Shown one piece after another: positions 17,148-25,869 of a DNA stretch of 64,000 nt (position 1 is its first letter; every line of letters begins with the position of its first letter). The stretch is from Faecalibacterium prausnitzii. GTDB taxonomy: Bacteria; Bacillota; Clostridia; Oscillospirales; Ruminococcaceae. The stretch lies in assembly GCF_003287405.1 (NCBI RefSeq), contig NZ_PRLD01000004.1, forward strand, positions 62,001 through 126,000, read 5' to 3'. The notes beneath the pieces were generated by a model, which worked only from the letters and a program-made list of their open reading frames with translations, was not told the DNA's origin and ran no database searches. Both the position numbers and the translations under genes were made by a program.

Positions 17148-17800
17148 ATATCGCAGATTACGGTTTTGCCATCTGGGAGACCTTTTATGTAACGGTGCTC
17201 TCCACCGCCTTTGCGCTGGTGCTGGGTCTGCCGCTGGGCGTGCTGCTGGTAGCCGGTGACAAGGACGGCATTCTGCCCCTGCCCAGCTGGCTGATGCATC
17301 TGATCAATATCGTCATCAACATCCTGCGCAGCGTGCCCTTCCTGATTTTGATGATCTGCGTGTTCCCGCTTACCCGCGCCATCGTGGGCACTACGGTGGG
17401 CACCAAGGCCACCGTAGTGCCGCTGGTGGTCGCCGCCTTCCCCTTTGTGGCACGTCTGGTGGAGACCAGCCTGCGGGAGCTGGATGAAGGCGTAGTGGAA
17501 GCTGCCCAGAGCATGGGCGCTACTCCGTTCCAGATCATCACCAAGGTCATGATCCCGGAGTGCCTGCCCGGCCTGATCTCCAGCATGACCACCGCGCTGA
17601 CCACCATTCTGGGCTATTCCGCCATGTCCGGCGTCATCGGCGGCGGCGGTCTGGGTAAGATCGCCTTGTCCTACGGCTACTACCGCTACCAGACCAACAT
17701 CATGATCGTCTGTGTGGTGCTGCTGGTGCTGATGGTGCAGGCGTTCCAGTCTGTGGGTACTTTGTGGGCCACCAAGAGCGATAAGCGCCTGCGGAAATAA
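17144..17800 (+). CDS. metI: Methionine ABC transporter permease
   Basis: 218 residues starting at ATG 17144, overlapping metN by 4 bases. About five membrane helices with the permease coupling loop ELDEGVVEAAQSMGATPFQI, as in MetI of the D-methionine family. A homodimer should form the channel. Confidence 0.95.
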   Translation: MNIADYGFAIWETFYVTVLSTAFALVLGLPLGVLLVAGDKDGILPLPSWLMHLINIVINILRSVPFLILMICVFPLTRAIVGTTVGTKATVVPLVVAAFPFVARLVETSLRELDEGVVEAAQSMGATPFQIITKVMIPECLPGLISSMTTALTTILGYSAMSGVIGGGGLGKIALSYGYYRYQTNIMIVCVVLLVLMVQAFQSVGTLWATKSDKRLRK

Positions 17801-17817
17801 AAAAACTTTGAATTTTC

Positions 17818-17853
17818 GATTCCCCGCCGGAGACAGCTCTCCTGCGGGGAATC
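17818..17853 (+). other. Hairpin between metI and metY
   Basis: GATTCCCCGC (17818-17827) pairs with GCGGGGAATC (17844-17853), with an inner AGGA/TCCT-type extension. There is no clear T-run, so it may be a weak terminator or an mRNA-stability hairpin that lets metY be co-transcribed. Confidence 0.55.
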
Positions 17854-17892
17854 GTCCTTCCCGACCAAAAAACCAGCAAAGGAGTATGTTGT

Positions 17893-19167
17893 ATGAACCG
17901 TGATACCATCTGTGTGCAGGGCGGCTACACCCCCGGCAATGGCGAGCCCCGTCAGATCCCCATCATCCAGTCCACCACCTTCAAGTACGCCACCAGCGAG
18001 GACATGGGCAAGCTGTTCGATTTGGAAGCAGACGGCTATTTCTATTCCCGTCTGCAGAACCCCACCTGCGACATGGTAGCCAAAAAGATCTGCGAGTTGG
18101 AGGGCGGCACCGCCGCCATGCTAACCTCCAGCGGACAGGCCGCAAACTTCTTTGCGCTGTTCAATCTCTGTGAGGCGGGGGACCACATCGTGGCTTCCAG
18201 CACCATCTACGGCGGCACCTTCAACCTCATCTCAGTCACCATGGCAAAGATGGGCATCACTGCCACCTTTGTAGACCCCCTGTGCACCGAGGAGGAGCTG
18301 AACGCTGCCTTCCAGCCCAACACCAAGGTGGTGTTCGGTGAGACCATCGCAAACCCCGCCCTGACCGTGCTGGACATTGAAAAGTTTGCCAAGGCCGCCC
18401 ACGCCCACGGCGTGCCGCTGATGGTGGACAACACCTTCCCCACGCCGGTCAACTGCCGCCCCTTTGAGTGGGGCGCGGACATCGTGACCCACTCCACCAC
18501 CAAGTACATGGACGGTCACGGCGCAGTGCTGGGCGGTGCCATCGTGGACGGCGGCAAGTTCGACTGGATGGCGCACGCCGAGAAGTTCCCGGGCCTGTGC
18601 ACCCCGGACGATAGCTACCACGGCATCACCTACGCCGAGCGCTTCGGTAAGGAGGGTGCTTTCATCACCAAGGCCACCGCGCAGCTCATGCGGGATTTCG
18701 GCTCCATGCAGTCCCCCATGAACGCCTATATGCTGAACCTTGGTCTGGAAAGCCTGCACGTTCGGATGCAGCGTCACTGCGCCAACGGTATGGCGGTGGC
18801 ACAGTTTTTGGAGAACCACCCCAAGGTGGCCTATGTGAACTACTGCGGGCTGGAAAGCAGCCCCTACCACGCACTGGCGCAAAAGTATCTGCCTAACGGT
18901 AGCTGCGGCGTCGTGAGCTTTGGTCTGGCTGGCGGACGTCAGGCTGCCAGCACCTTTATGAAGGAGCTGAAGCTTGCCGCCATCGAGACCCATGTGGCAG
19001 ATGCCCGCACCTGCTGCCTGAACCCTGCCTCCAGCACCCACCGCCAGATGAACGACGAGCAGCTGGCTGCCGCCGGTGTGCCCGCCGAGCTGGTGCGCAT
19101 GAGCTGCGGTCTGGAATCTGCCGAGGATCTCATCGCCGATATCGCGCAGGCGCTGGATAAGGTATGA
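17893..19167 (+). CDS. metY: O-acetylhomoserine sulfhydrylase (aminocarboxypropyltransferase)
   Basis: 424 residues, a Cys/Met-metabolism PLP enzyme. The PLP lysine is K204 in THSTTKYMDGHG; other family marks are YYSR-like YFYSRLQNPT, TSSGQAANF and the C-terminal SHRQMND-like STHRQMNDEQL. It makes homocysteine directly from O-acetylhomoserine and sulfide. That fits the adjacent metA, which carries the acetyl-CoA-specific glutamate. It is inside the methionine module under the T-box unless the hairpin at 17818 stops transcription. Confidence 0.95.
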   Translation: MNRDTICVQGGYTPGNGEPRQIPIIQSTTFKYATSEDMGKLFDLEADGYFYSRLQNPTCDMVAKKICELEGGTAAMLTSSGQAANFFALFNLCEAGDHIVASSTIYGGTFNLISVTMAKMGITATFVDPLCTEEELNAAFQPNTKVVFGETIANPALTVLDIEKFAKAAHAHGVPLMVDNTFPTPVNCRPFEWGADIVTHSTTKYMDGHGAVLGGAIVDGGKFDWMAHAEKFPGLCTPDDSYHGITYAERFGKEGAFITKATAQLMRDFGSMQSPMNAYMLNLGLESLHVRMQRHCANGMAVAQFLENHPKVAYVNYCGLESSPYHALAQKYLPNGSCGVVSFGLAGGRQAASTFMKELKLAAIETHVADARTCCLNPASSTHRQMNDEQLAAAGVPAELVRMSCGLESAEDLIADIAQALDKV

Positions 19168-19169
19168 TT

Positions 19170-19282
19170 CCCTCCCGTGAAAATACATTTGTCGCGGCCA
19201 ACAGGCAGCGACAAATGTGAAATCAAAAATCATGATTCCTCTGAAGATGGCAAAGCGAACGCGGAGCCATTTTTGGATCATC
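19170..19282 (-). repeat. Family II two-hairpin element, copy A
   Basis: Read on the minus strand: GATGAT end (19277-19282), hairpin 2 stem ATGGC/GCCAT (19247-19251, 19266-19270) around the conserved 14-nt loop, AT-rich linker, hairpin 1 stem ACATTTGTCGC/GCGACAAATGT (19185-19195, 19208-19218) with a 12-nt loop instead of UGCG, then ATTTTCACGGGAGGG (19170-19184), identical over 15 bases to copy C. It lies antisense between metY and metA. Confidence 0.78.
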
Positions 19283-19303
19283 TAGCAAAGGAGCAACCAT
19301 CCT

Positions 19304-20239
19304 ATGCCGCTGATCATCCCCAAGACCTTACCCGCCTTTGATGCCCTGTATGAGGAAAACGTTTTTGTCATGCACCGGGAGCGGGCGCTGGCGCAGCATA
19401 TCCGCCCGCTGGAAATTCTGATCCTGAACCTGATGCCCACCAAGATCGCCACCGAGACCCAGATCGCCCGGCTGCTGGCAAACACTCCGCTGCAGGTGCA
19501 CATGACCCTGCTGCAGACCGCCAGCCACTCTGCCACCCATGTGTCGGCTGCTCACCTTGAGGCTTTTTACAAGACCTTTGACGAGGTGAAGAACAACCGC
19601 TACGACGGCATGATCATCACCGGTGCGCCGGTGGAGACCATGGATTTTGAACAGGTGGACTACTGGAACGAGCTGTGCGAGATCATGGACTTCAGCGAAA
19701 CGAACGTCTACTCCACCCTTCATGTCTGCTGGGGCGCACAGGCCGGGCTGTACTACCACTACGGCGTGCGCAAGCAGCTGCTGCCGGAAAAGATGTTCGG
19801 CGTGTTCGAGCACCGGGTCACCCGCCCGGCAAACCCGCTGGTGCGCGGCTTTGATGAGGTGTTCTACGCCCCCCACAGCCGCCATACCGGCATCTGCCGG
19901 GAGGATGTGGACAACTGCGCCGCCCTGCGCATTCTGGCCGAGAGCGACGCCGCCGGGCCCTTCCTGATGAGCACCGAGAACGGACGGCAGATCTTCGTCA
20001 CAGGTCACCCGGAGTACGATAAGTACACGCTGGATGCCGAGTATAAGCGGGACGTAGCCAAGGGCTTGCCCATCCATGTGCCCGTCAACTACTACCCGGA
20101 CGACGACCCCGCAAAGCCGCCGCTGTTCCGCTGGCGCGCCCACGCCCACCTGCTGTACGAAAACTGGCTCAACTACTACGTTTACCAGAACACCCCCTAC
20201 GATCTGGGGGATATCCAGCGGGTCAAGCACGAGAAGTAA
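19304..20239 (+). CDS. metA: Homoserine O-acetyltransferase (MetA/HTS fold)
   Basis: 311 residues of the homoserine transsuccinylase fold. Catalytic C142 is in [10 protein letters not shown]235 and E237 are in TGHPEY. Residue 111 is Glu in ITGAPVE. Published work on Bacillus cereus and E. coli MetA showed that Glu at this position favours acetyl-CoA and Gly favours succinyl-CoA, so this enzyme should make O-acetylhomoserine, the substrate of the neighbouring metY product. AAAGGAG precedes the ATG. Confidence 0.95.
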   Translation: MPLIIPKTLPAFDALYEENVFVMHRERALAQHIRPLEILILNLMPTKIATETQIARLLANTPLQVHMTLLQTASHSATHVSAAHLEAFYKTFDEVKNNRYDGMIITGAPVETMDFEQVDYWNELCEIMDFSETNVYSTLHVCWGAQAGLYYHYGVRKQLLPEKMFGVFEHRVTRPANPLVRGFDEVFYAPHSRHTGICREDVDNCAALRILAESDAAGPFLMSTENGRQIFVTGHPEYDKYTLDAEYKRDVAKGLPIHVPVNYYPDDDPAKPPLFRWRAHAHLLYENWLNYYVYQNTPYDLGDIQRVKHEK

Positions 20240-20282
20240 ATAACAAAAAGGCGATGCCGCACGGCATCGCCTTTTTGTTATT
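20239..20282. terminator. Bidirectional terminator after metA
   Basis: A 20-bp perfect stem (20239-20258 / 20263-20282) with GCAC loop and T-runs on both strands. It separates metA from the convergent flavin reductase gene, whose stop codon lies inside the stem. Confidence 0.9.
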
Positions 20283-20862
20283 TCTTACGTTTTACGGGCT
20301 TTTTCTTCCGCACACTGTAGCCGAAGGTGCCCAGCTTTCTGCCAAGGGCCAGATACTCGCCGTGGCTGTACACGATGAGGTTTGCCTTGTCCAGACACAG
20401 CTTGCCTTTTTCGTCCAGCAGGCTCTCGTCCACATCGCAGGCCACCACCTCGGCTAAAAACAGGTCGTGGCTGCCCAGCGGGATGCGCTGGGTGATGCGG
20501 CATTCCAGATTGACCGGGCTTTCCTCCAGCACCGGGCAGTCGGTCAGCACGCTGCCCGGGGCGGCGTGCAGGCCGCAGGCGGCAAATTTGTCTACATCGC
20601 GGCCGCTCTTCACACCGCACCAGTCAATGGCGCGCACCAGCTTTTCGGTGGGCAGGTTGATGGCGAACTGCCCGTGTTCGCACAGCAGCTGATGGCTGTA
20701 CCGCTCCGGGCGCACGCTGATGGATACCATGCTGGGCTGGGTGCAGATGGTGCCTGTCCAGCCGATGGTGATAAGGTTGGGCTTATCCAGCCCGCCGCAG
20801 GATACCAGTACCGGCGGCTCCGGGTTCAGAAGGGTGCTGCCCTTCCAGCTTTGCTTGCTCAT
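20278..20862 (-). CDS. Flavin reductase-like (DIM6/NTAB) flavoprotein
   Basis: 194 residues from ATG 20862. The split-barrel FMN-binding domain is seen in PVLVSCGGLDKPNLITIGWTG, SISVRPERYSHQLL, FAINLPTEKLV and LAEVVACDV. Such proteins reduce or store flavin, or serve as small NAD(P)H:flavin oxidoreductases. A basic tail (SVRKKKPVKRKK) is notable. The start overlaps the preceding glycosyltransferase stop by 4 bases, so they share an mRNA. Substrate unknown. Confidence 0.85.
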   Translation of the reverse strand: MSKQSWKGSTLLNPEPPVLVSCGGLDKPNLITIGWTGTICTQPSMVSISVRPERYSHQLLCEHGQFAINLPTEKLVRAIDWCGVKSGRDVDKFAACGLHAAPGSVLTDCPVLEESPVNLECRITQRIPLGSHDLFLAEVVACDVDESLLDEKGKLCLDKANLIVYSHGEYLALGRKLGTFGYSVRKKKPVKRKK

Positions 20863-21839
20863 CCGTGATATTTCCTTTCGTAGGGAGCCCATGTGCGCTC
20901 CGAGATGATATAGCGCGGGCGGGCTTTGGTTTCCATATAGATCTTGCCGATATACTCGCCGATCACGCCCAGACACACCAGCTGTACACCGCCCATAAAG
21001 CAGACGATGCACACGGTGGACGCCCAGCCTGCCACGCTGCTGCCCATGGCGGCGCACACGATGGCCCAGATGACCCCGATAAAGCTGACAAGGCTCACCA
21101 CGATGCCCGCCCCGGTGATGATGCGGATGGGTTTGTTGGAAAGGCTGGTAATGCCGTCAAAGGCCAGCGCCAGCATCTTGCTCAGGGGGTAGTGGCTCTC
21201 GCCTGCCAGGCGCTCGTGGCGCTCGTAGGTGACCACATCGTGGGCAAAGCCCACCAGCGGCACCATGCCCCGCAAAAAGATGTTGACCTCCTTGTAATCC
21301 GCAAAGCTTTCCAGCACGCGGGTGCTGATCAGGCGGTAGTCTGCGTGGTTGAACACGATATCCGCGCCCAGAGCGTTCATCACATGATAAAAGCCCTCGG
21401 CGGTGAACCGCTTGAAGAAGGTATCGGTGTCCCGGCGGCTGCGCACGCCGTACACCACCTCGGCACCGTCCAGATACTTTTTCACCATCTCGTCCATGGC
21501 GTTGATGTCGTCCTGACCGTCGCAGTCGATGGAGATGGTAATATCGCAGCTGTCGCTGTGCAGTGCCTCCATCAGCCCCGCCAGCACGGCGTTCTGGTGA
21601 CCGCGGTTGCGGCTTTGGGAGATGCCGATATAGTGCTCGTCCTGTGCGGCAAAGCCTTGGATCAGCTCCCACGTTTTGTCGCGGGAGCCATCGTTGACAA
21701 AGAGCACCCGGCTTTTATCGCTGACCAGCCCCTGTGCGGTCAGACTGTGGATCTTTTCCAGAAACATGGGTGCTGTAATGGGCAGCACCTGCTCCTCATT
21801 GTAGCAGGGGATCACGATCCAGAGAACAGGTTTGGACAT
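20859..21839 (-). CDS. Membrane-anchored family 2 glycosyltransferase (GtrB/DPM1 type)
   Basis: 326 residues from ATG 21839 (AAGGAG upstream). GT-A domain: IVIPCYNEEQVLP, SIDCDGQDDI (DxD-like), YGVRSRRDTDTFFKR and a C-terminal QRxxRW-like RHERLAGESHYP. Two hydrophobic helices near 230-300 anchor it. These enzymes move a sugar from NDP-sugar to undecaprenyl phosphate. The acceptor pathway is not in view, although the window ends in a polysaccharide cluster. Confidence 0.9.
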   Translation of the reverse strand: MSKPVLWIVIPCYNEEQVLPITAPMFLEKIHSLTAQGLVSDKSRVLFVNDGSRDKTWELIQGFAAQDEHYIGISQSRNRGHQNAVLAGLMEALHSDSCDITISIDCDGQDDINAMDEMVKKYLDGAEVVYGVRSRRDTDTFFKRFTAEGFYHVMNALGADIVFNHADYRLISTRVLESFADYKEVNIFLRGMVPLVGFAHDVVTYERHERLAGESHYPLSKMLALAFDGITSLSNKPIRIITGAGIVVSLVSFIGVIWAIVCAAMGSSVAGWASTVCIVCFMGGVQLVCLGVIGEYIGKIYMETKARPRYIISERTWAPYERKYHG

Positions 21840-21879
21840 TGCTTGATTGCTCCTTAAATATAAGATAGTTGGCAAAAGG

Positions 21880-22560
21880 CTACTGCACCATCTGCTGCAA
21901 AGCATTCGGCTCCAGCAGCTTGAAGCTGCTGCGGTAGGTATCGATGAGCCCTTCCCTCTGCATGGTGCTCAGCTCCCGGGAAAGGGCGCTGCGGTCGCAG
22001 TTGAGGTAATCTGCCAGCTGGATGCGGGAGAAGGGGATGCTGAAGGTCAGGCTGTGGGCGCGGGCGGCTTCGCTGAGCAGATAAGCCGCCACCTTGGCGC
22101 GCAGGCTCTTCATCACCAGCAGGTCGATGCGGCGGGAGAGGGAAAAATATTTATCGCTGATGGTGCGCACAAGGTTCTGCACCACCCGCTGGTGGGCGGG
22201 GCTGCCGTCCGAGAGCAGCAGCCGCTCGTAGGGCAGCAGCAGCACCTCACAGGGGGCAGCAGCCAGCACGGTGACCGGGCTGGACAGGCTGGAACCGCCC
22301 AGAACGTCCCCGAATACCCCGCCCGGCTCTACCCGGGCAATGGGGATGCGTGCCCCGCCCGGTGCCGGGCGGTAGGCTTCCAGCTCGCCGGACAGCACGA
22401 TGCCTACCCGGCGGCTGGGCTCCCCCGCCAGCACAAGGGCTTCGCCCTTGCCGTAACTGCGCACGCTTGCCCCCAGCCGGGACAGCAGCGTGCTGAGCTC
22501 CGCAGCGGAAAGCCCTGCGAACAGCGTGGTGGTTTGTAACAGCGGCAGATAATTATTCAT
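21880..22560 (-). CDS. Crp/Fnr-family transcriptional regulator
   Basis: 226 residues from ATG 22560, 5 bases after GGAG. An N-terminal cyclic-nucleotide-binding-like beta roll (about 10-120, YGKGEALVLAGEPSRRVGIVL) is followed by a C-terminal HTH (FSRIQLADYLNCDRSALSRELS). There is no FNR-type four-cysteine set, so the effector is not an Fe-S cluster. It is divergent from an orphan substrate-binding lipoprotein gene that it may control; an inverted CGTTGC...GCAACG lies between them (22608-22624). Confidence 0.9.
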   Translation of the reverse strand: MNNYLPLLQTTTLFAGLSAAELSTLLSRLGASVRSYGKGEALVLAGEPSRRVGIVLSGELEAYRPAPGGARIPIARVEPGGVFGDVLGGSSLSSPVTVLAAAPCEVLLLPYERLLLSDGSPAHQRVVQNLVRTISDKYFSLSRRIDLLVMKSLRAKVAAYLLSEAARAHSLTFSIPFSRIQLADYLNCDRSALSRELSTMQREGLIDTYRSSFKLLEPNALQQMVQ

Positions 22561-22746
22561 CGCAACTCCGCAGAGAAAACAACGTTCTCTGCAGCCTCCT
22601 GCAATTGCGTTGCACACGCAACGGTATTTTTACCCCTATTATAGTAAACTGGAACGCGCAAAGCAAATGATTTTGCAAAATTTTTCAAAAAAGACCGGTT
22701 TCCGCTTCCCGTACCGGGGTGTGCCGGGTGTGAAAAGGAGTATATC

Positions 22747-23799
22747 ATGAAAAAGATCCTGTCCTTACTGCTGGCGTTCAGCCTTGCACTGAGCCTTGCA
22801 GCCTGCGGCGGCAGCGCAAGCTCTGCCGTTTCCAGCACGGGGGTGTCCGAAGCTGCTTCCTCTGCGGCTGCTTCTGAGGAAGAAACTGCTGCGCCGCTGT
22901 CTGCTACAGAGCCGCTGCGCATCGCCGGGCTGAAGGGCCCCACCACCATGGGTCTTGTCAACCTGCTCTCAATGGAGCAGGCCGGCACTGCCGCCATGGA
23001 CTACGATTTGCAGCTTTACGGCGCTGCGGATGAGATCGTGCCGCTGCTCATCAAGGGCGAGCTGGACATGGCCGCTATCCCGGCCAATCTGGCAGCGACC
23101 CTGTACCAGAAAACCAACGGCGGCATTCAGGCCGTGGCAGTGAACACCTTGGGCGTTCTGTATGTGGTGGAGCAGGGCGACACCGTCCACAGCATGGCAG
23201 ACCTCAAGGGCCGCACCATCCTGTCCACCGGCAAGGGCACTACCCCGGAGTATGTGCTGCGCTATCTGCTTACCTCCAACGGCCTTGACCCGGACAAGGA
23301 TGTGGACATCCAGTATTACAGCGAAGCCACCGAGGTGACCGCCCAGATGGCCAGCACGCAGGACGCCATTGCCGTGCTGCCCCAGCCCTATGTGACCGCC
23401 GCCGGGCTGAAGGACGACACCCTGCGGATAGCCCTTGACCTGACCGCCGAGTGGGACAAGGTGGCAGACACCCAGCTGATCACCGGTGTGACCGTGGTGC
23501 GCAAGGCCTACGCAGAGGAGCACCCGGATGTGGTAGCCGCCTTTCTGGCAGACTATGCCCAAAGCGTGAACGCCGCCAACACCGATCTGGACGGCACCGC
23601 CGCTCTGTGCGAGGAGCAGGGCGTGGTGGCAAAAGCCGCCATCGCCAAAAAGGCACTGCCCAACTGCAACATCGTCTGCCTGACCGGCGAGGAACTGAAG
23701 GCGGACGTCTCCGGTTACCTGCAGGTGCTCTACGATGCCGACCCCGCCGCCGTGGGCGGTACGCTGCCCGGCGAGGACTTCTACTGGACAGCCCAGTAA
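22747..23799 (+). CDS. NMT1/SsuA-type ABC substrate-binding lipoprotein, without its permease
   Basis: 350 residues. A Sec signal with lipobox (LALSLAACGG) is followed by a Ser/Ala linker. The fold has LRIAGLKGPTTMGLVNLL, LIKGELDMAAIPANLA, GRTILSTGKGTTPEYVLRYLL and AVLPQPYVTAA, as in NitT/TauT proteins and related DUF3834-like forms. No permease or ATPase gene follows; the next feature is a repeat and a dipeptidase gene. The ligand could be an aliphatic sulfonate, thiamine precursor or similar. AAAAGGAG precedes the ATG. Confidence 0.85.
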   Translation: MKKILSLLLAFSLALSLAACGGSASSAVSSTGVSEAASSAAASEEETAAPLSATEPLRIAGLKGPTTMGLVNLLSMEQAGTAAMDYDLQLYGAADEIVPLLIKGELDMAAIPANLAATLYQKTNGGIQAVAVNTLGVLYVVEQGDTVHSMADLKGRTILSTGKGTTPEYVLRYLLTSNGLDPDKDVDIQYYSEATEVTAQMASTQDAIAVLPQPYVTAAGLKDDTLRIALDLTAEWDKVADTQLITGVTVVRKAYAEEHPDVVAAFLADYAQSVNAANTDLDGTAALCEEQGVVAKAAIAKKALPNCNIVCLTGEELKADVSGYLQVLYDADPAAVGGTLPGEDFYWTAQ

Positions 23800-23824
23800 C
23801 AGCCTGAAAAAAGCATTCCATCTC

Positions 23825-23862
23825 CCGCCGCTCTGCCGTGGTACGCAGCGCGGCGGTTTTTT
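23825..23862 (+). terminator. Terminator after the orphan binding protein
   Basis: Stem CCGCCGC-TCTGC (23825-23836) with GCAG-C-GCGGCGG (23845-23856), then six T. Confidence 0.85.
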
Positions 23863-23875
23863 GTTTTGGAACGAT

Positions 23876-24015
23876 GTACCCCTTCCGTCTTGCCGCTTCG
23901 CGTCAAGCCACCTTCCCCAAGGGGACGGCTTTTGGCGGTAGCGGGAAAGTTTCCGGCATAGCGCAAAGGCGTCCCCTTGGGGGAGCTGGCGAACGTAGTG
24001 AGCCTGAGGGGGTAC
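23876..24015. repeat. Family I paired element, outward-facing units
   Basis: A 140-bp element bounded by GTACCCC (23876-23882) and GGGGTAC (24009-24015). It has two inverted half-units of about 50 bases. Each has a CCCCTTGGGG-type hairpin and, toward the outside, a second hairpin (GGC-GAACGTAGTGA-GCC on the right, CTTG...CAAG on the left) and a G-rich end. The element lies between a terminator and the dipeptidase promoter. Confidence 0.8.
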
Positions 24016-24039
24016 AATAAGGATTTCAGCTCGTCCCGG

Positions 24040-24068
24040 TTGCAATTCCGCTGCAAAAGTTCTACAAT
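24040..24068 (+). promoter_or_regulatory. Promoter of the dipeptidase gene
   Basis: TTGCAA (24040-24045), 17-base spacer, TACAAT (24063-24068), 33 bases ahead of the start codon. Confidence 0.75.
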
Positions 24069-24101
24069 AGAAGCACATTATAGAATATGGAGGGAAAACC
24101 T

Positions 24102-25586
24102 ATGGCTTGCACTACCATTCTGGTCGGCAAGGCAGCATCGTACGATGGCTCTACCATGATCGCCCGCAACGATGACTCCGGCTCCGGCCATTTCACCGCT
24201 AAAAAATTCACCGTGATCCACCCGGAGGAGCTTCCCAAGACCTACCGCAGCGTCCTCTCCCATGTGGAGATCCCCCTGCCGGAGGGCGCACTGCGGTTTA
24301 CCGCCATGCCCAATGCCGTGGAGGGCAAGGGCATCTGGGCAGCTTCCGGCGTCAATGCCGCTAACGTGGGCATGACCGCCACCGAGACCATCACCTCCAA
24401 CCCCCGCGTGCTGGGCGCAGACCCGCTGGTGGAGTATCAGCCCGCCAAGGGCGAAAAGCCTGAGGTGCCCGGCGGCATCGGCGAGGAAGATATCGTCTAT
24501 CTGGTGCTGCCCTACATCCGCTCTGCCCGCGAGGGCGTGCTGCGTCTGGGCAGTCTGCTGGAGCAGTACGGTACTTACGAGATGAACGGCATCGCTTTTC
24601 AGGATGTAAACGAGATCTGGTGGCTGGAGACCATCGGCGGTCACCACTGGATCGCCCGCCGCGTGCCGGACGATGTGTATGTGGTCATGCCCAACCAACT
24701 GGGCATCGACACCTTTGATTTGGAAGATGCCTTTGGCGCACAGGAAAACTACCTCTGCTCCGCCGACCTGCGGGAGTTTATTGCCAAGAACCACCTTGAC
24801 CTCTCTTTGGACGGCGCACTGAACCCCCGGGACGCCTTTGGCAGCCACGATGATGCCGACCACGTTTACAACACCCCCCGCGCATGGTATATGCTGCGCT
24901 ACCTCAACCCCCGCACATGGGTGTGGGAGGGTGCCGATGCCGACTACACCCCCATGTCCGATGACCTGCCGTGGTGCATGGTGCCGGAGCGCAAGGTGAC
25001 CCCGGAGGACATCAAGTATATGCTGTCCAGCCACTATCAGGGCACCCCCTACGACCCCTACCTGAGCTACGGCGACAAGTCCGCAAAGGGCGCGTACCGT
25101 TCTATCGGCATCAACCGCAACGACTTTATGGCGCTGCTGCAGATGCGTCCCGACCAGCCGGAGGAATCCCGCGCAGTGGAGTGGGTGGCCTATGCTTCCA
25201 ACGCCTTCAACACCATGGTGCCCTTCTACGCCAACGTGGAGCGCACCCCGGAGTATCTGGCCAACACCACCGGCACCGTGTCCACCGATAACTTCTACTG
25301 GACCAGCCGCCTGATTGCCGCCATGGCAGACGCTTCCTATAACAAGTCCCTGTTCCACCTCGAGCGCTACGAGGAAGCCGTGCTCTCTGCCGGCCGCGCA
25401 CTGGTGAACCAGTACGATGCAAAGCTTGCCGCCGAGCCGGACGCTGCCCGCCGCGCCGCCCTGCGGGAGGAAGCCAACACCGCCATCGCCGCCATGCTGC
25501 AGGAGAAGGCCGCCGACACGCTGGACAAGGTCCTGTTTGAGCTGAGCAGCCAGATGAAGAACGCCTACTCCCGCTCGGACGCCTGA
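24102..25586 (+). CDS. C69-family dipeptidase (PepD type)
   Basis: 494 residues from ATG 24102; GGAGGG lies between it and the in-frame ATG 24087, so the later start is right. The N-terminus MACTTILVGK puts a cysteine at position 3, the expected nucleophile of this Ntn-hydrolase family after processing. Next is SYDGSTMIARNDDSG, typical of C69 enzymes. No signal peptide is present, so it cleaves imported dipeptides in the cytoplasm. Monocistronic, with promoter and terminator. Confidence 0.93.
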   Translation: MACTTILVGKAASYDGSTMIARNDDSGSGHFTAKKFTVIHPEELPKTYRSVLSHVEIPLPEGALRFTAMPNAVEGKGIWAASGVNAANVGMTATETITSNPRVLGADPLVEYQPAKGEKPEVPGGIGEEDIVYLVLPYIRSAREGVLRLGSLLEQYGTYEMNGIAFQDVNEIWWLETIGGHHWIARRVPDDVYVVMPNQLGIDTFDLEDAFGAQENYLCSADLREFIAKNHLDLSLDGALNPRDAFGSHDDADHVYNTPRAWYMLRYLNPRTWVWEGADADYTPMSDDLPWCMVPERKVTPEDIKYMLSSHYQGTPYDPYLSYGDKSAKGAYRSIGINRNDFMALLQMRPDQPEESRAVEWVAYASNAFNTMVPFYANVERTPEYLANTTGTVSTDNFYWTSRLIAAMADASYNKSLFHLERYEEAVLSAGRALVNQYDAKLAAEPDAARRAALREEANTAIAAMLQEKAADTLDKVLFELSSQMKNAYSRSDA

Positions 25587-25636
25587 TTGAAACCAGCCTG
25601 AGCACTAAAACCGGTCACGACCGGTCACATAAACGC

Positions 25637-25676
25637 AAAAAAGACCACCGCATACACAAGTGCGGTGGTCTTTTTT
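25637..25676. terminator. Terminator after the dipeptidase gene
   Basis: A perfect 16-bp stem AAAAAAGACCACCGCA (25637-25652) / 25661-25676 ending in six T. Just upstream is a GGTCACGACCGGTCAC direct repeat. Confidence 0.92.
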
Positions 25677-25716
25677 GGCGTAAAGACACTCTTGTATCCT
25701 AGATGTTAGCAACCGT

Positions 25717-25791
25717 GCACAAAAATCGAGGATATTTTTGTGCGCGAAAATGACTGAAACTGATTGATTCTGACGATATTTTTGCTATAAT
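25717..25791 (+). promoter_or_regulatory. Control region of the fructose operon
   Basis: A perfect 10-bp dyad GCACAAAAAT-N7-ATTTTTGTGC (25717-25743) is followed by TGACTGAAACTGATTGATTC, with repeated TGA-type half sites (25751-25770). The promoter is TTGATT (25764-25769), 16-base spacer, TATAAT (25786-25791). The repeats overlap the -35 and are likely sites for the DeoR-type repressor encoded downstream. Confidence 0.65.
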
Positions 25792-25869
25792 AAAGATGCA
25801 GACAACCAAAACACGCCAAGACCGTGCAGAAACAGTCAGGCGTGGGAAGGAAAGAAGGGGAAAGACACC

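Noticed and set aside
23876-24015. CRISPR array
   Set aside because: Repeats are palindromic units in inverted pairs, not regularly spaced direct repeats with spacers, and no cas gene is near.
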